In this document: one piece after another, positions 10,056 to 22,156 of the stretch
Layout of the letters: every line of letters starts with the position of its first letter
Position numbering within the stretch: the stretch's first letter is position 1
Assembly: GCA_963920525.1 (NCBI GenBank)
Contig: OY986437.1
Span: 93,706,213 to 93,770,212 of the forward strand
Length of the DNA stretch: 64,000 nt
Source: Dichetophora obliterata
Taxonomy: Eukaryota; Arthropoda; Insecta; Diptera; Sciomyzidae
Direction: 5' to 3'
Notes under the pieces: model-generated
Told to the model about the DNA's origin: nothing
What the model saw: the letters and a program-made list of their open reading frames with translations, nothing else
Databases searched by the model: none
Program-made: the position numbers and the translations under genes

Positions 10056-12375
10056 ATGTATATGGTAATTATATGAATCAAGTAAATAAAAACACCAGTT
10101 AATTTTGTTTCTTACACTTATCTACAACTGGAGATATTGCACTTTTATTGTTAATTTTGTATGGGAAGTGGGTGAAGAGCGTGGCATCTTGTTAAAAGTT
10201 TGTGTTGTGTTTTATTTTTATAATACAATAACATATGCTAAATTTTATGTGCAGACGATGATTCCTTCTATTTTTTCCCTCATGCCATAGACCTCACTAC
10301 ACTGTGCGTCGTGGGTTTGTATCTTAAAGGTTTTTTTACTTTAGTATTTTTCTTAATGATTTTTTAATACGGTTATATATTCAGATTTGATCCTTTGTGG
10401 GAATAAATCTCAATTTTAATTTTTACATCAATTGAATTATAATTATTTAGTGTCGTCATATATATAATACAGGATTTTCTAGAATTAAGAAATAAATATT
10501 TTTGACCGAGTAGGTATGGATTTGAAAGCAAACTTTGGCTATTAGTCCTTTCGGCCCTGGCGGTGGCAATTCCAACCATCAACTTCAAAGGTTTGCATTA
10601 CCGGCACAACAGTATATTTCTACTACTCACTGCTAGAGGGCGCTTCAGATAGCAATCCTCTTTCGAATTTTGATTTGCACCGCCACTTTATTCGTGTCGC
10701 AAGTGCAACAATGAGAAAAACAACAATAGAAAGAAAAATTTCTTTCTTACGAAAAATAATTTAAGCCTAAAAGTGTTAAACTATCTTATCGTTAAACATA
10801 AGTTCTTAACTGAACAAATACTATATAGAAATTAATGAAGATTTTTGTTTAAATTTTTCTTATTTTAGTACCTAATCAATTTTTATGAATTTCACTTTAA
10901 AAATTCTGACTTCAGCACACTTTATCTCACCAAACCGTTCTGTGGTACCCATTTAAGTGTACGCACAATTTTATGTTTGTGTTTTGTGTATATGTATGTT
11001 TGTGTATATTTATATGCATGTTTTTGGCATATCTTTGCTTTTAATATACTTAAGCGCATAATTTAATCAATATTTCATGATATTAAAAAACATTGTGTAA
11101 TTTCAGCCAAAAGCCACAAGAAATGAATGCCTCATAACAATAACAAAAAAATACAACAAATCCACTTAATTGCCACACTGCACGCAAATAGTACGTAGCC
11201 AGGCGCATTTTAAGAATACTTACAAAAACAAAAAACCAACAATATGAATTTATTAAATATTTAAATACTTTGACTCAATGAAAATGAAATGATGGTAATA
11301 AAATGAGAAATACTGCTTCCAGAAGAAGTGTTGTTGTTGTTGTTGTTGTTCTTGTTGCTTCTTTTTCTGTTTGATTATAATACCTGTTCTGCAAAAAATG
11401 AATAAACGGCGCTGATGTTAACCGCTTCAGTGGAGTCAAGAAAAGCAATTTTCAAGGCAAAACAAACTTCAATTTTCAGAACGGAGTAAAATTTTATTAA
11501 TATATAAATGTTGAATTCAACAGCACGATGGCAATGTTGAAGCAAAAAAAACACTGATAAAAATATAAGGATGTTTTAACTTCTGTCATTTTAGAACAAA
11601 TTGGTGTTTTTATCCCAGGATTTGATATTTTCAAATAAACTTACAGACATGTAAAGAATACATTACTTGAATTTTGACAATTAGGAAAAAATAGTCTGAG
11701 CTCTTTTTTTCTCTCAGTGTTGTCAGTTCTTTTGGTGCCGTCGTCTTGGCGATTTTTCATTAAAATACTGCAGATCAACGCGACAGTAAATACAACTCTT
11801 ACAAAAGCAACAACCACAACAACAACAATAACAAAAACAACAATATCAGCAAACACTACATCAAAAGAAGTGTGTAACTTCCGGTTGATGTGTTATTTTT
11901 AACGTAATATTGCCATTCGCCATCCTTTTTGTCGGAGAACAAGTTTTCATATCTTCTTGTTAAAGCAATAAAAGTCTTCCTTTGGTGCATACAAAAATGC
12001 ACTGAGTGAAAAATTATGAAATGAGTAAGAACTTAATTTTGTAAATACATATTGTCGTTTCCGTCGAATTAATAATATATTTTTATTTTTAACGGAATAA
12101 ATAAAACATGAGAAATAAATATAAGCAATGAAATAAATCCTGCTTTTGAAAAAGACTTTGTAATACTTTTATGCTTGGCGATGATTCTACAAGTTTATAA
12201 AATGAAAAATGTTTGGTTTGTTTTTATTTTAAAAGTTATTATTTTAATAAACATTTATACAAATACTAACACACAAAATAAACAAAAGAAGTAATATTTG
12301 TTTAACCATTTGTCGTCGAAACAAGAAGCCGTATATTTGTATCAATTAAAAATATCATATTTTTGATATGTGTAT
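10056..12375. other. Gene-free, comparatively complex sequence with short microsatellites
   Basis: No gene supported. A GTTGTT tract lies at about 11330-11351 and an ACAACAACAATAAC tract at about 11808-11842. A TGTTTGTGTGTATATG-like tract lies at about 10970-11020. This part lacks the obvious palindromes seen elsewhere and may be single-copy host DNA. Confidence 0.4.
10635..10643 (+). promoter_or_regulatory. Match to the insect CTCF core motif
   Basis: AGAGGGCGC inside CTGCTAGAGGGCGCTTCAG matches the reported Drosophila CTCF core AGRKGGCGC exactly. It lies in one of the few stretches without repeats. A 9-base match occurs by chance in a genome, so this is only a candidate insulator-protein site. 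Confidence 0.2.
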
Positions 12376-12679
12376 TAGGCTGAGTCGATTTTCAAACCTA
12401 TGTTGCCTGGGCGATTTTAAGTTTAAATTGAAATTTTTTGTATAGAAACGTATAAATGTAAGACTGGTCTTGGGTTGAATTGGGTACGAGGATTTTATTT
12501 CTGGCATCAATTTTGCTCTAGCTGTGTACGTTAATATACAAAAAAAAATCTAAAAAAAAAAAAATCAGAAAATTAAAGATGTGATAGGGCAGAGTGCACC
12601 CCTATCTTCCCCTTTTTTATAACTTTTCATAAACATAAGGCAACATCAATTTTTTCTCTATACAAATCGACCCAGCCTA
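12376..12679. mobile_element. 300-bp MITE with TA target duplication
   Basis: The element spans 12378-12677. Left end GGCTGAGTCGATTTT and right end AAATCGACCCAGCC are inverted copies with one mismatch over about 14 bp. TA flanks both ends (12376-12377 and 12678-12679), and even the wider flanks GTGTAT/TGTGTA look alike. TA duplication and size fit a Tc1/mariner-type MITE. The interior is non-coding. Confidence 0.8.
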
Positions 12680-13745
12680 ATGTGTATACAAATGAATTTA
12701 ATCCCCGGATCCCAATTAATTTCAGCAAATTTAAGTTCTGGGATTTTCCTTTCTTGATTTCCGGATTAAAATATTACAAAAATGTACGAAAATATTTTTA
12801 AAAAAATGCAACCTTTCGTATGCATTGAAATAAGGCAAACGATTATAAACAATGTGTATATCTTGAGCAAAATTTTAGAAAACATTCTTATAATATAAGT
12901 TTCAAAACCTGACGTGTTTTTTTATTTCAGAAAAAGTATCTTTCATCAAAAATTGAAAATGTTAAGGTTACAGAAAAGCAATCTAGATGATCAAGAAATT
13001 ATAAAATAGGCAAAATAAATTCAAAACACACCATTTCCATTAGAAAGTCAGGAAAGAGATAAATTAATATTCAGAAAAGGTCAATTGCAATTAAGACTAT
13101 ATCAATTGAAATGGAGAATTCAGAAAAGATTTATTAAAATTCAGTAGATGATTAATTGAAATTCAAAAATTCCATTTGAAATTTAGAATTTTATTTTTTT
13201 TTAAATATAAACCAGCATATCGAATTCCAATATGATAGCTTCAAAATTACGGCATAAATCATGATTACAGGCAGACAGCCCATCCTGACTTGGCTTAATC
13301 GATTCAGGAGATGATTTAAGAAAATATGATTTTTATAGGATTTAAAATCTTTATCATACATGGATAATCAAAAATTCTCTTTGCTTTTTATCTGATATTA
13401 AATTTGCTTAAATTTCAAAGGCAAGTGTTTGTTAGTTGCTTAACTCAAAAATTAACTCAAATTAAATAAATTAATTTGGCAGTTCTTGAATCCCAAATTG
13501 GGTATGCAAAATTGACAAACAGTACTTTCCACATATTTATTTTCCTTCCAATGGACAACCACAACTGGTTGAAGTTCTTACTTTTTCCATACAACTAACT
13601 TACATGTTTGGTAAAGTGATGTGCGCTAAACAAGTTAATTAACTGCATATATTTTGAACTACTTACAAATTAGTTGATTTTAAATTAGTTTATAGTTGGT
13701 TTAAAATAAATCTATTAAAAACTAGTAAATTATGCACTTATTGAT
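12680..13745. other. Gene-free stretch
   Basis: No supported gene. A CCCCGGATCCC word near 12702 resembles the CCCGGGATCCC words at 62603-62650, suggesting eroded pieces of one repeat family. From about 13080 to 13200 the words CAATTGAAAT and ATTCAGAAAAG recur irregularly. Confidence 0.35.
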
Positions 13746-13747
13746 AA

Positions 13748-15411
13748 CGAATGTTAACCAATGTCGAAACATTTATGGATATTGGCTTGTTGACACTATC
13801 GGAGCGTGATGTTTTTGATTCTTTAATTGCTATGAAATCAACTGTAAAAGTCGACATAGATGGTATTTCCTCTATTATGCTCAAAAATTGTGCACTAGGC
13901 TTATCTGCGCCCCATTGTAAGATTTTTAATCAATCTTTATCAACTGGTTCCTTCATTCAATGTTGGAAAATTGCCTCAATTTCCTCCGATTTTTAAAAGT
14001 GGTGGTAAGATTGATGTGTCGAATTATCGTCCTATCTCTAAACTCTCCAATGTTTCTAAATTATTTGAAAGTGTAGTAAAGGGAAAACTATTCTTCCTGG
14101 TTAAACGCCACATTTGTCCTCAGCTTAAACTTAGCTTTGTTTACTGAATTTTGTATTTCGTCTATTACGCATGGTCATAAAATTGATGTAATTTACACGG
14201 ACTTTTCTAAGGCTTTTGACAAAGTGTTCCACAAAGTTTTGGTTGCTAAACTTGCAAAAATGGGGTGTCATTCAATATTCTTAGAATGGATAAAATCATA
14301 CTTAGATGCGCGGCCATGCGTTGTGTCTATAAATAAAGTCAAATCTTATAAGTTCATCGCTACCTCTGGTGTTCCACAAGGAAGCATTCTTGGGCCTTTG
14401 TTTTTTATATTATTCATAAAGGACATAAGCAAATGTTTCAAAAATTCAAGTTTCCTACTATATGCTGATGACCTAAAATTTTATAAGCGAATCTGCGATT
14501 TTACCGATGTTGCTCTCCTGCAATCTGACCTTGAAAATGTTTTTAACTGGTTTAACATTAAATCTCAGTAAGTGTTGTCATATGAGTATTTCTAAGGCGA
14601 CAATCATCGTTAATTCTGAGTATATTCTTTTAGACTCACCTTTAAAACTGGTAGATACTATTCGCAATCTAGGCGTGATTTTTGATGTGAAGCTCACATT
14701 CATTGACCATATCAGCTTTATTGTTCCAAAAGCTTACTCCATATTAGCGTTCTTACGTAGGAACAGTTCTGAGTTTTCTGACCCTCAAACGCTAAAATTT
14801 TTGTATAACTCTTTTGTTAGGTATAGGCTAGAGTATGCCTCGTTTATATGGAATCCTTGCTCCACTCATTCATTTCGCTTGAAAAGAATACAAAAATCTT
14901 TGCCACTCATTCATTTCGCTTGAAAAGAATACAAAAATCTTTAACGAGACATGTTTTACGCTGCTTAAATTTCATAGACTTTATGCCCTCGTATAATGCG
15001 CGTTGCTTGCTGTTAGGACTAAAGTCTTTAGAAAGTAGAAGAAAGATTCAATCTATGGTCTTTATATATGATATTTTATCCGGTAATATCGATTGTTCGT
15101 CTCTATTGGAGCATATTAAGTTTAATGTACCTTCAAGACAGTTGCGGCATTTTAAGATATTTGCTATAAAAAATCATAGAAGAAACTATGCAAAAAATGA
15201 GGCTTTATCAAGAGCTTTGTCATTATTTAATGAATTAGCAGTAAATAGTAGTTTACTTTCAAGATGATTTCAAAATCCATGTAAATAGCTTATTTGTATC
15301 TTAGTTGTAATCATATAGTCTTATATTTCATTGTTAAATCTAGTCTGTAAGGAATTATTGTCCAAAGACTGAATAAAGAATAATAATAATAAATAATAAA
15401 AATAATAAGAA
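13748..15411 (+). pseudogene. Non-LTR retrotransposon reverse transcriptase (I/Jockey-type), 5'-truncated and frameshifted
   Basis: Four reading-frame pieces together form one LINE reverse transcriptase: 13751-13996 (pre-RT and start of the palm, VDIDGISSIMLKNC), about 13990-14100 (PPIFKSGGKIDVSNYRPIS), 14137-14571 (catalytic core with TDFSKAFDKVFHKVL, GVPQGSILGPLFF and YADD at about 14462-14473) and 14560-15267 (thumb and C-terminus). A few residues of the HGFRKGRS-type motif are missing between the second and third pieces. A perfect 41-bp tandem duplication (14862-14902 repeated at 14903-14943) causes the last frame change. The tail after the stop at 15265 ends in AATAATAATAAATAATAA, an I-like TAA-type tail. 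No endonuclease precedes it. It copied itself through RNA by target-primed reverse transcription and is dead now. Confidence 0.88.
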
Positions 15412-16829
15412 TGTATCAGCATAAAAGTTAAAAATTTGTGTTTATTTGGAAGATTTAACTCCCAAAAAATCGTAATGATGTAACCAAACATTATTTGTTA
15501 ACTACTTTTACTACTTTACAGCTTTTAATAATCACTTTAAAGAGATATTATTTAATTTTACAAAAGAAACAGAACAATTTTTAATGGTTCATCGATTGTT
15601 ATTTAATAATTTTAAAGGGAGGTTTAAGGCAAAAACTGTTAAAATTAAGACATATTTTTTATAAGGAGAATTTTTCTAAATAATTTTTTTATGTATACAA
15701 AAAATTTCAATTTCATGGTAATTTTACATCAGCATAAGTAAAACAAAATTTTTTTTTGCTGACATATATTTTTTATGTATGGGTAAGTCTTTTACAAATC
15801 GTACGAATTTGGATAAAAACTGACAGACACATCTTCTTTTTGGCTAAAAATCTTTTCACGGATTCTATATCAAAAAATAACAGATTCGTGTCCGAAGATT
15901 TTTTTGTTCGCATATTTTCGATAATAAAAGTGATCAAAAATTTGAGAAAAGGGAGTTTTTTGGGTTGGAGACTTATTTTTCAAAATTTATAACTCTGGTT
16001 ATATTAAAGCCAGAAAATTTTTCTTTTTTCATTTTAAAGCCAAATAACTGAATTTTGAGAAACAGAAATACTTTTAATAAAAATTATTAACAAAACTTCT
16101 ATTGTTATTAACAACCTAATGGCTTAAATCAATTTTTAACAATGGCTCCCTCATCGTAGCAAGTTTTTTTATATTATTGTCATATTTTCCGTTAAATTTT
16201 ACATAAAAAACATGTTTTCAAAATATGATATCTCTTTTATTACTATTATTAAAACAATTATTTATACTGCGCTATACGTGAAAAAAAAAGATTTTTCGTT
16301 AACAAAAAAAAACTGTAGCTCGAATCAAAAAAAGTTAAATGTAAAAGTTGTTGATATGAAAAATATCTAAAATTTTGTGTCTCAACAATTCTTATTGATT
16401 TAGCATTCTAGTTCCTAAAATTTTTTCTTACAGAAAACTTACGTTTGTGCTAATTTTTGGTCAAAATTAAAGTATTTAAAAAAGAAAATTAAATTGATTA
16501 TGAGGAAAGGATTTCATAGGGTGAAAACCTTCAAAAGTGTCAAACTATCTACCTTTCAAACCTTTTCTACCTATCTATTCTATCGATATAGAATACGTGA
16601 ATAAAGTTTCAGCCCAATCGGAGATGTGTCGGTCAAAACGGTGTTCGGTTTGTAAAAAAATTACCAATATAAAGATTGCGCTGAAGTTGGTGTGCTTACA
16701 AAATGGTTAAAATCCGAACACATCATAGCTCAGCTCCAAGTCGTCTCCAAAATCACAAAAAAATGCATTAAAAAAACGACCCTTTAATGCACATTTTTCA
16801 TCAAAATGGAATGAAAATATGGAAAATTA

Positions 16830-17215
16830 TATGAATTAAATTGCGAGCTCTAGATCAAGTAAGTTTTTAAGAAGGCAACAACATTTCTGTATAGAGTCAA
16901 TCAATCACTTAGCTGACTAGACAGTCTGTTTGGGAAATCGCTACATTTTCCTCTTCAGTAGTCTTTGAATGATTAAGATGTGACCCTTACTGTTTAAATT
17001 TGTATATGACTTCATGCATTTAGGAATTCATTCATTTGAATTATATGGCTACTAATCATATGACATTTTAAAGCAGTGGGCTACTTATAGATCACCGCCA
17101 TCAACTCTACCAAGGTTGCCATCTGTTCTAGTTGCTTCTTTATTTATTTCAATGTTCATTGGTGTTCGACAGTTGGTCGAAATGCATCATAGAACACTAG
17201 CTTCTGGCGAAGCAA
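16830..17215. mobile_element. MITE family F, copy 1 (right end lost)
   Basis: It starts ATGAATTAAATTGCGAGCTC and continues like the complete copy at 28301-28703 (GGCAACAACA, then AGAGTCAATC, CTGACTAGACAGTCTGTTT and AAATCGCTAC). It ends within a GTGTTCGACAG segment that is repeated in inverted form at about 17244-17275, making a hairpin. The right terminal repeat is missing. Confidence 0.65.
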
Positions 17216-17332
17216 AAAAACTCGTTTCATTTATATTTCGTGCGTTTCGACAAACTGTCGAACACCAATAAATATTTTTGCCCGTTTTGAAAAAGTATGT
17301 TTCGAGAAAAACGCGTGTAAAGTAACTTTAGT

Positions 17333-17504
17333 TGAATTCAATTGTGAGCTTTAGATCAAGTAAGATTTTAATAACAACAACAATAAAAACTCAATATAGA
17401 GTCAATGACCTAGCTGACTAGACTGTCTGTTTCGGAAATCGCTACTTTTCCGTTGTTGCATTCTTAAAATCTTACTTGATCTAAGGCTCACAATTAAATT
17501 CATG
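17333..17504. mobile_element. MITE family F, copy 2 (internally deleted)
   Basis: Left end ATTCAATTGTGAGCTTTAGA and right end TCTAAGGCTCACAATTAAAT with only about 170 bp in total, against about 400 bp in the complete copy. The CTAGCTGACTAGACTGTC and AAATCGCTAC words are kept, so the missing part is the right interior. Confidence 0.65.
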
Positions 17505-17586
17505 TAATAATTTAAAAAAAGATCACAATTAATTAGTAAATCTAGTTAGTTAAAGTTACTCTCTAGCACCAGGTTTTAAGCGCTGT

Positions 17587-17741
17587 AGAATTTGTGTTGT
17601 GTTGTGGCGACCGTAGCCTAGTGGGTAGAGTGCGTGGCCCCTAAGCTAAAGAACCGTGGTAGCCCGGGTTCAATTCCAGCTCAGACAGAAAGTTTTTTCA
17701 ATTGAATTAATTTTTCTGTTTATTTATTTAGAATTTGTGTT
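17587..17741 (+). mobile_element. tRNA-derived SINE, short copy with 12-bp target duplication
   Basis: The insertion is 17599-17729, flanked by the same 12 bases AGAATTTGTGTT (17587-17598 and 17730-17741). The head has RNA polymerase III box A-like TAGCCTAGTGGGTAGAGTGC and box B-like GGGTTCAATTCC at tRNA spacing. Only about 130 bp are present, ending in TTTCTGTTTATTTATTT. The paralogous host repeat at 26.8 kb lacks the insertion and so shows the empty site. Nearly identical over about 105 bp to the copy at 61413, so both are young. It is not a functional tRNA gene: no proper acceptor stem or anticodon loop is apparent. Confidence 0.85.
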
Positions 17742-17942
17742 ATAAGTGGAATTGGTTTGAATTTTTTTTTACATATTCTTGAATAGTTGTAAAACAATAA
17801 TCAATTAAAAAAAATTTGACCTAAAAAAATTGTTTGCCTTAAACCTCCCTTAAGAGTTTGAACTAAATATAAGTACATAAGTTCTTAAGTATGTTATAAA
17901 TAAATGTAATGCGATCAGTTTTGAAGTCGAATAAGAAAAATT

Positions 17943-19154
17943 ACACAGAGCCAAAACAACCGTATAAAACAGAAGAAAAGCAATAAGATTTATCTATAGT
18001 TTTCATCCAAGAAGATTGTCTTATTAAAACCATAAAGAAAATCTACTAAAGCTATGAGCTTTCTTTATTAGGCAAACCACTTAATTTTAAGAAGAATCTT
18101 ATGGTTTTTTATGAGAACACTTTTTAAAACAATAAGAAAATCTTATCAAAACTTCTTGGTTTTTAAGAAGAAATCTTATAAATTTAATAAAATTTATTTT
18201 TAAAATTTAATAAGGACATCTCATTGATTTAATTTTTTTATTTTAATAAGGAAATATTTTTAAATTAAAACGGAATCTTATTAACCTTTTACCTATAAAT
18301 ATACTTTTAATTGCCTGTAATATGAAATAAAAATACATTTTGATGGTTTATTACAATTTATTAGGAAATAAAATTTGTATATGTATTTATAAAATGCATC
18401 TGTTACAATATAATTTCACAAAAAGCCTTTGTATAACAAAATGATTTTGTCACCAAAATACCTGGCGCTGTCGAGCCCTTCAAAGAAAGTGGCGACATCC
18501 TCAATCTACATTTTTTGAAGAACCTCCTTCGAGTTTACTCCATAAATTTTTAGTGAAGTCGAAATTGAGCTACTCAAGCCCCACGACTGAAATATGGCGT
18601 GAGTTTCCAGAATTTTAGCCTCGTCCAAAACAAGTTCGGGAACATTCATTATCCATTACCATATCGGTAAGTATCATTATCCATTATCACATATATTTAT
18701 TTTACTTTATATAAATTAAATCCATAAAATGCAAATAAACTTCATGAATTCACTTCACAATTACGACTGAAAGCTAAAGTAAAGAATAAGTAGCATTTTC
18801 ACCGATATTACCTTCTTAAAAGGGTGTTTATTAAGAAAATCTTATAAAAGCAGATTATAAAGATTTTCTTATTAATTTAAGGTGGTCTCTTCTTAAACTT
18901 TGGAGAGTGAAAAAAAATTTCTTACTAAAGTTAAGTATTAATAAGATTACCATATCATTTCATCCTTTAATAAGAAATCTTATAAAAAAGTGTTTGATAA
19001 TAGTTGTAAATTTTTAATAAGATTTTCTCTATGGAATGAAAAAGATTTCTCTTTGGAAAATTCTTATTATTTGGTAGTTTTAATAAGAAAACCTAATAAA
19101 ATAGCTTAATTAGGTGATCTTATTGATTTTATGTGGTGATTTTTGGCTCTGTGT
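17943..19154. mobile_element. 1.2-kb element with ACACAGAGCCAAAA ends and AAGAAGAAATCTTAT subterminal repeats
   Basis: Starts ACACAGAGCCAAAA (17943) and ends TTTTGGCTCTGTGT (19154), perfect inverted copies. Many copies of words such as AAGAAAATCTTAT and AATAAGAAATCTTAT in both orientations fill the subterminal 300 bp on each side (about 17975-18300 and 18820-19130), a likely array of protein-binding repeats. The middle (18430-18670) contains a coding relic described separately. A related, more decayed array is at 36830-37235. No target duplication is clear. Confidence 0.7.
18440..18667 (-). pseudogene. SAM-like domain fragment carried in the element
   Basis: The minus strand reads VPELVLDEAKILETHAIFQS, then WGLSSSISTSLKIYGVNS, KEVLQKM, a stop, and IEDVATFFEGLDSARYFGDK. 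The pattern of a WGL helix, a middle Y/F-G turn and an E-D-(V/I) helix resembles SAM domains found in many uncharacterised insect proteins. The GC content is higher than in the surrounding AT-rich repeats, which argues that it was coding. It may be a captured host exon or a piece of the element's own lost protein. Confidence 0.4.
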
Positions 19155-19314
19155 AAATAAAAATATATTTGATTTACACGTCTGTTACCTTAAGGAAAAG
19201 GTCACACTTGTGATGTTAAGGTCACAAAATGATCAAGCCGGCTTTTTTATGCATTTTATGTAAGAGCAAAACTTTCATTATTAATTTTTTAATTTTAATG
19301 GGTTTTAATTAAGT

Positions 19315-19380
19315 CAGGGCTGCAGAGTCGGATTAAAAAGTCTTGACTCCGACTCCAACTCCGACCAAATAATTAAAAAA
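19315..19380 (+). repeat. hAT-like terminus (CAGGGCTGCAGAGTCGG)
   Basis: CAGGGCTGCAGAGTCGG followed by TCTTGACTCCGACTCCAACT repeats resembles the ends of hAT-derived MITEs with GAGTCGGAGTC subterminal repeats. I could not find an opposite end, so only one terminus remains or the element is truncated. Confidence 0.4.
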
Positions 19381-22150
19381 AACTTTTTTATTTAAATTTT
19401 TAATAAATTATTTTATAAAAATTACTCTTTAATATAAGCAGTTTAGAAAATAAAAAGAAAAACGATTGAAGATTGCTTTTTAATTGAAAGTGAGATTAAA
19501 TAGTTTAAAATTTCTTAATCCTATTTATTTACTCAAATATTTTTATAATAAAAAATGTACGTGGCTCAGTTTAATCAAAACACAAATTTAAAACAATTAT
19601 TTGTTCAAGAGAACCCAAAAAGATTTAAATATCTCAACTTTAAAGTGTCACAGCATAGCAAAAACTGAGTCTTTCTCCTAAATATTTTGCTTAAGTCTTA
19701 TCTATGTAATTACCTGCCGATTGATACCAATATTATTAGGTGTCGAGTCATAAAAAATTTTAATTTTTGTCAATGGGACAACGCACTGTGCGACGCTTCA
19801 GTTGTTTAACTAATATTTTGTTTTACATAATATCGACTTTATAAAGCTGAAAGAAAATAATCAAGTCGGTATAGCTGCGATATCTCCTGAGGCGTTGGAC
19901 AATGGCATGGAAAATGCCTGAAGAACAACTTGTATTTGCCTACCAAGAACGAGATAAATAGTAAAGCTATACTTTGTTTTTAGAGTATAAGCATAAACGG
20001 AGTTAATTACTGCATTTCCTTATGTCAATATAGGCTAACTATAACCAGAAAATCAAGATTGAACTTCAATATTTTTATTCAAATTCGTTCCACTGTACTA
20101 TAACTCCCTTATCTGCCTTGACAATGCAGAGCACGAGAAAGAATATAGTAGCTGCTTGTTATCACATTATTTTCCACTTTTAGTTGCTGAGTTCTTGTAG
20201 AAACACTAATTTGTACATTAGAAAAGAGAAACCCTGAATTAAGATAGCACAAAAATAAACCTACGCACTCAAGTAAAACCGCATTTTCTACCAAAATTTC
20301 ATTTGGCATACAATCCTCAAACATGACAGTCACAAAAAAAAAAAGGATCTATGAATATTTCAGTGAGGCATTTAAGGAAGGTAAAGTAAATCTAAACTAT
20401 AAAATACTGAAATAAGCAGAACACACATAAAACCACCACCACCACCAGCCAACACCAACCGCCAACACCAGCACCGCTAACACGATCTACGGTCTGCTAC
20501 TAAATAATGCATAACATACTATCTAAGCTACGTACCTACGTTTTTCATCCTATGACGGGCACTCTCTTTGAATGCATTTGAAGTCAAGCTCCAAAAAAGT
20601 TACGACAATGTAACTTTTTGTAACTAACGAGCAGGTGGTGGGTAGTTGTTAAGGAAGTTGGTGGGTGGTAAGCTTGAGTCTAGTCATAGACAGCAGGTAC
20701 AAAGTTTGGAAGGTGGGAAGTGGTTTGTTTCTGATGAGCAAGGAAACGACATCAAACGCAGCATGTTGCCTGCTGTCTCTTGGGATAGCATTAAGTGTCA
20801 AAACGGGTTCATTGCCGGGATTTCGACTGCAGTCACGATGAGTATGAATTTTTTGTTTCTGCTCGACCCTAGCCTGTTTGTAGTCTTTTATTTGTTTTTG
20901 TGGCAGCTAAATTTGTGCGTAGCTTGAGCGAACATTTTTAATAGATTGGGTGGAGCGTCAACGTAGACGCCCGCCCTATGTTGAATTATAAGAGGTAAAA
21001 TGCATTTAGGGTAATTTTGATAGCTGGCGTTGGTGGCTAAGATTGCTTGAGAGCAGCTTGGTGTCTGCCACTGCCACTCTCTGGGGATGCATTATTGAAC
21101 CAATTGTAGCAAGAACTAAATTTATTTGGTTGCTTAAATGCTGCAAGTGATGCAGCCAATGCGGCAAAAGTCTTCGTGTTCAGCTGTGGAAGACACGTGA
21201 TTTTATGCCTGGTGTCTACTTTTCCAATATAATGCGTCTTGCAATTGTGGAACTTAAAATTTTTATTATTGAATAAGTCCAGCAACCAAAATATTAAGAG
21301 ACTTCAATAAATGGATTCTGGTGGTAAGGGAGCGAAATAAGTTGAGGTCTGATAAATTTTTGTATTCTACCCATGTGCAATGAAGTTGAATACATTAAAG
21401 TTATTTAGAAATATCCAAGCTCTGACCGTAAATTGATTGAACTAAAAACGCTGCGATTTTGTAAATTTTTTCTGGTTTTAGTAAATTAAATTATTTTATG
21501 AGAGAAAAGAGAATAGAATGATAGTGACGCAAACTAAGGAAAATATTGCACTTTTGATCATGGCATCATGTTTATTTTTATACTTTTAACATAACAAATC
21601 GTCGCCCCGCAATTATACTGTTGTACATCACAAAACCAAAAAAAATGAGTTAAGGGCGGAATATTGAATAATTTTTTGAGCTCTATCGATCTGTGTACTC
21701 TTAATGTTCCTATCTCTTATGGTTTCCAAGATATTCTCTGTGAACTTTGACGTACATACCACAAAAAATACAAAATTTATTCTTATAGTGCCGCATAAGC
21801 CAATTTTTTGGATATACGGCAAAAACTAAACCAAAAATATAGAATTGATACACCCGACATTATTGTGGCATATGTGTACAAAGAGCATAATATTATTATT
21901 GTTTACTAATATTATTGTAACGTATGTGTCATTGTAACCTATGTGAGTCGGAACTGAATCAGCACTACTCGAGTAAGGTTTTAAGATATTTTTTGTATTA
22001 AGTTTTGTATTGAGATTATAGTATGCTGTAGGAACAAACATTTTTGGGAATATAACTCTACACGCGAAATTTTGGTGAAGAGTCAAAATTTTTGTGTGGA
22101 GAAAAATCACTTGCTGTTCTGGTTGACAGATTCATATTTTTATTGCTGCA
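19381..22150. other. Gene-free stretch, partly complex sequence
   Basis: No supported gene. A CCACCACCACCACCAGCC trinucleotide tract lies at 20431-20470. The hairpin GCGTC-AACGTA-GACGC lies at about 20957-20972. Sequence from about 20000 to 21400 has mixed base composition and few repeats and may be unique host DNA. The ORFs here (up to 94 codons) have no recognisable relatives and lack splice or codon evidence. Confidence 0.4.
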
Positions 22151-22156
22151 ATTTTT

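Larger units (their letters stand above)
15613..17853. mobile_element. 2.2-kb TTAA-type element with GGGAGGTTTAAGGC ends, hosting nested insertions
   Basis: Left end GGGAGGTTTAAGGCAAA (15617) and right end TTTGCCTTAAACCTCCC (to 17849) are exact inverted copies over 17 bp. TTAA follows the right end and TAAA precedes the left end, consistent with a TTAA target with one change. A partial second copy of the right end is at 26735-26928, also followed by TTAA. Inside are two copies of the CATGAATTTAATTGTGAGC MITE and a SINE. There is no transposase. TTAA targets are used by piggyBac and Kolobok superfamilies, so this is a non-autonomous member of one of these. Confidence 0.7.

Noticed and set aside
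17599..17690. tRNA gene with box A and box B
   Set aside because: The sequence is repeated at 61.4 kb with target duplications and lacks a proper acceptor stem; it is a SINE head.
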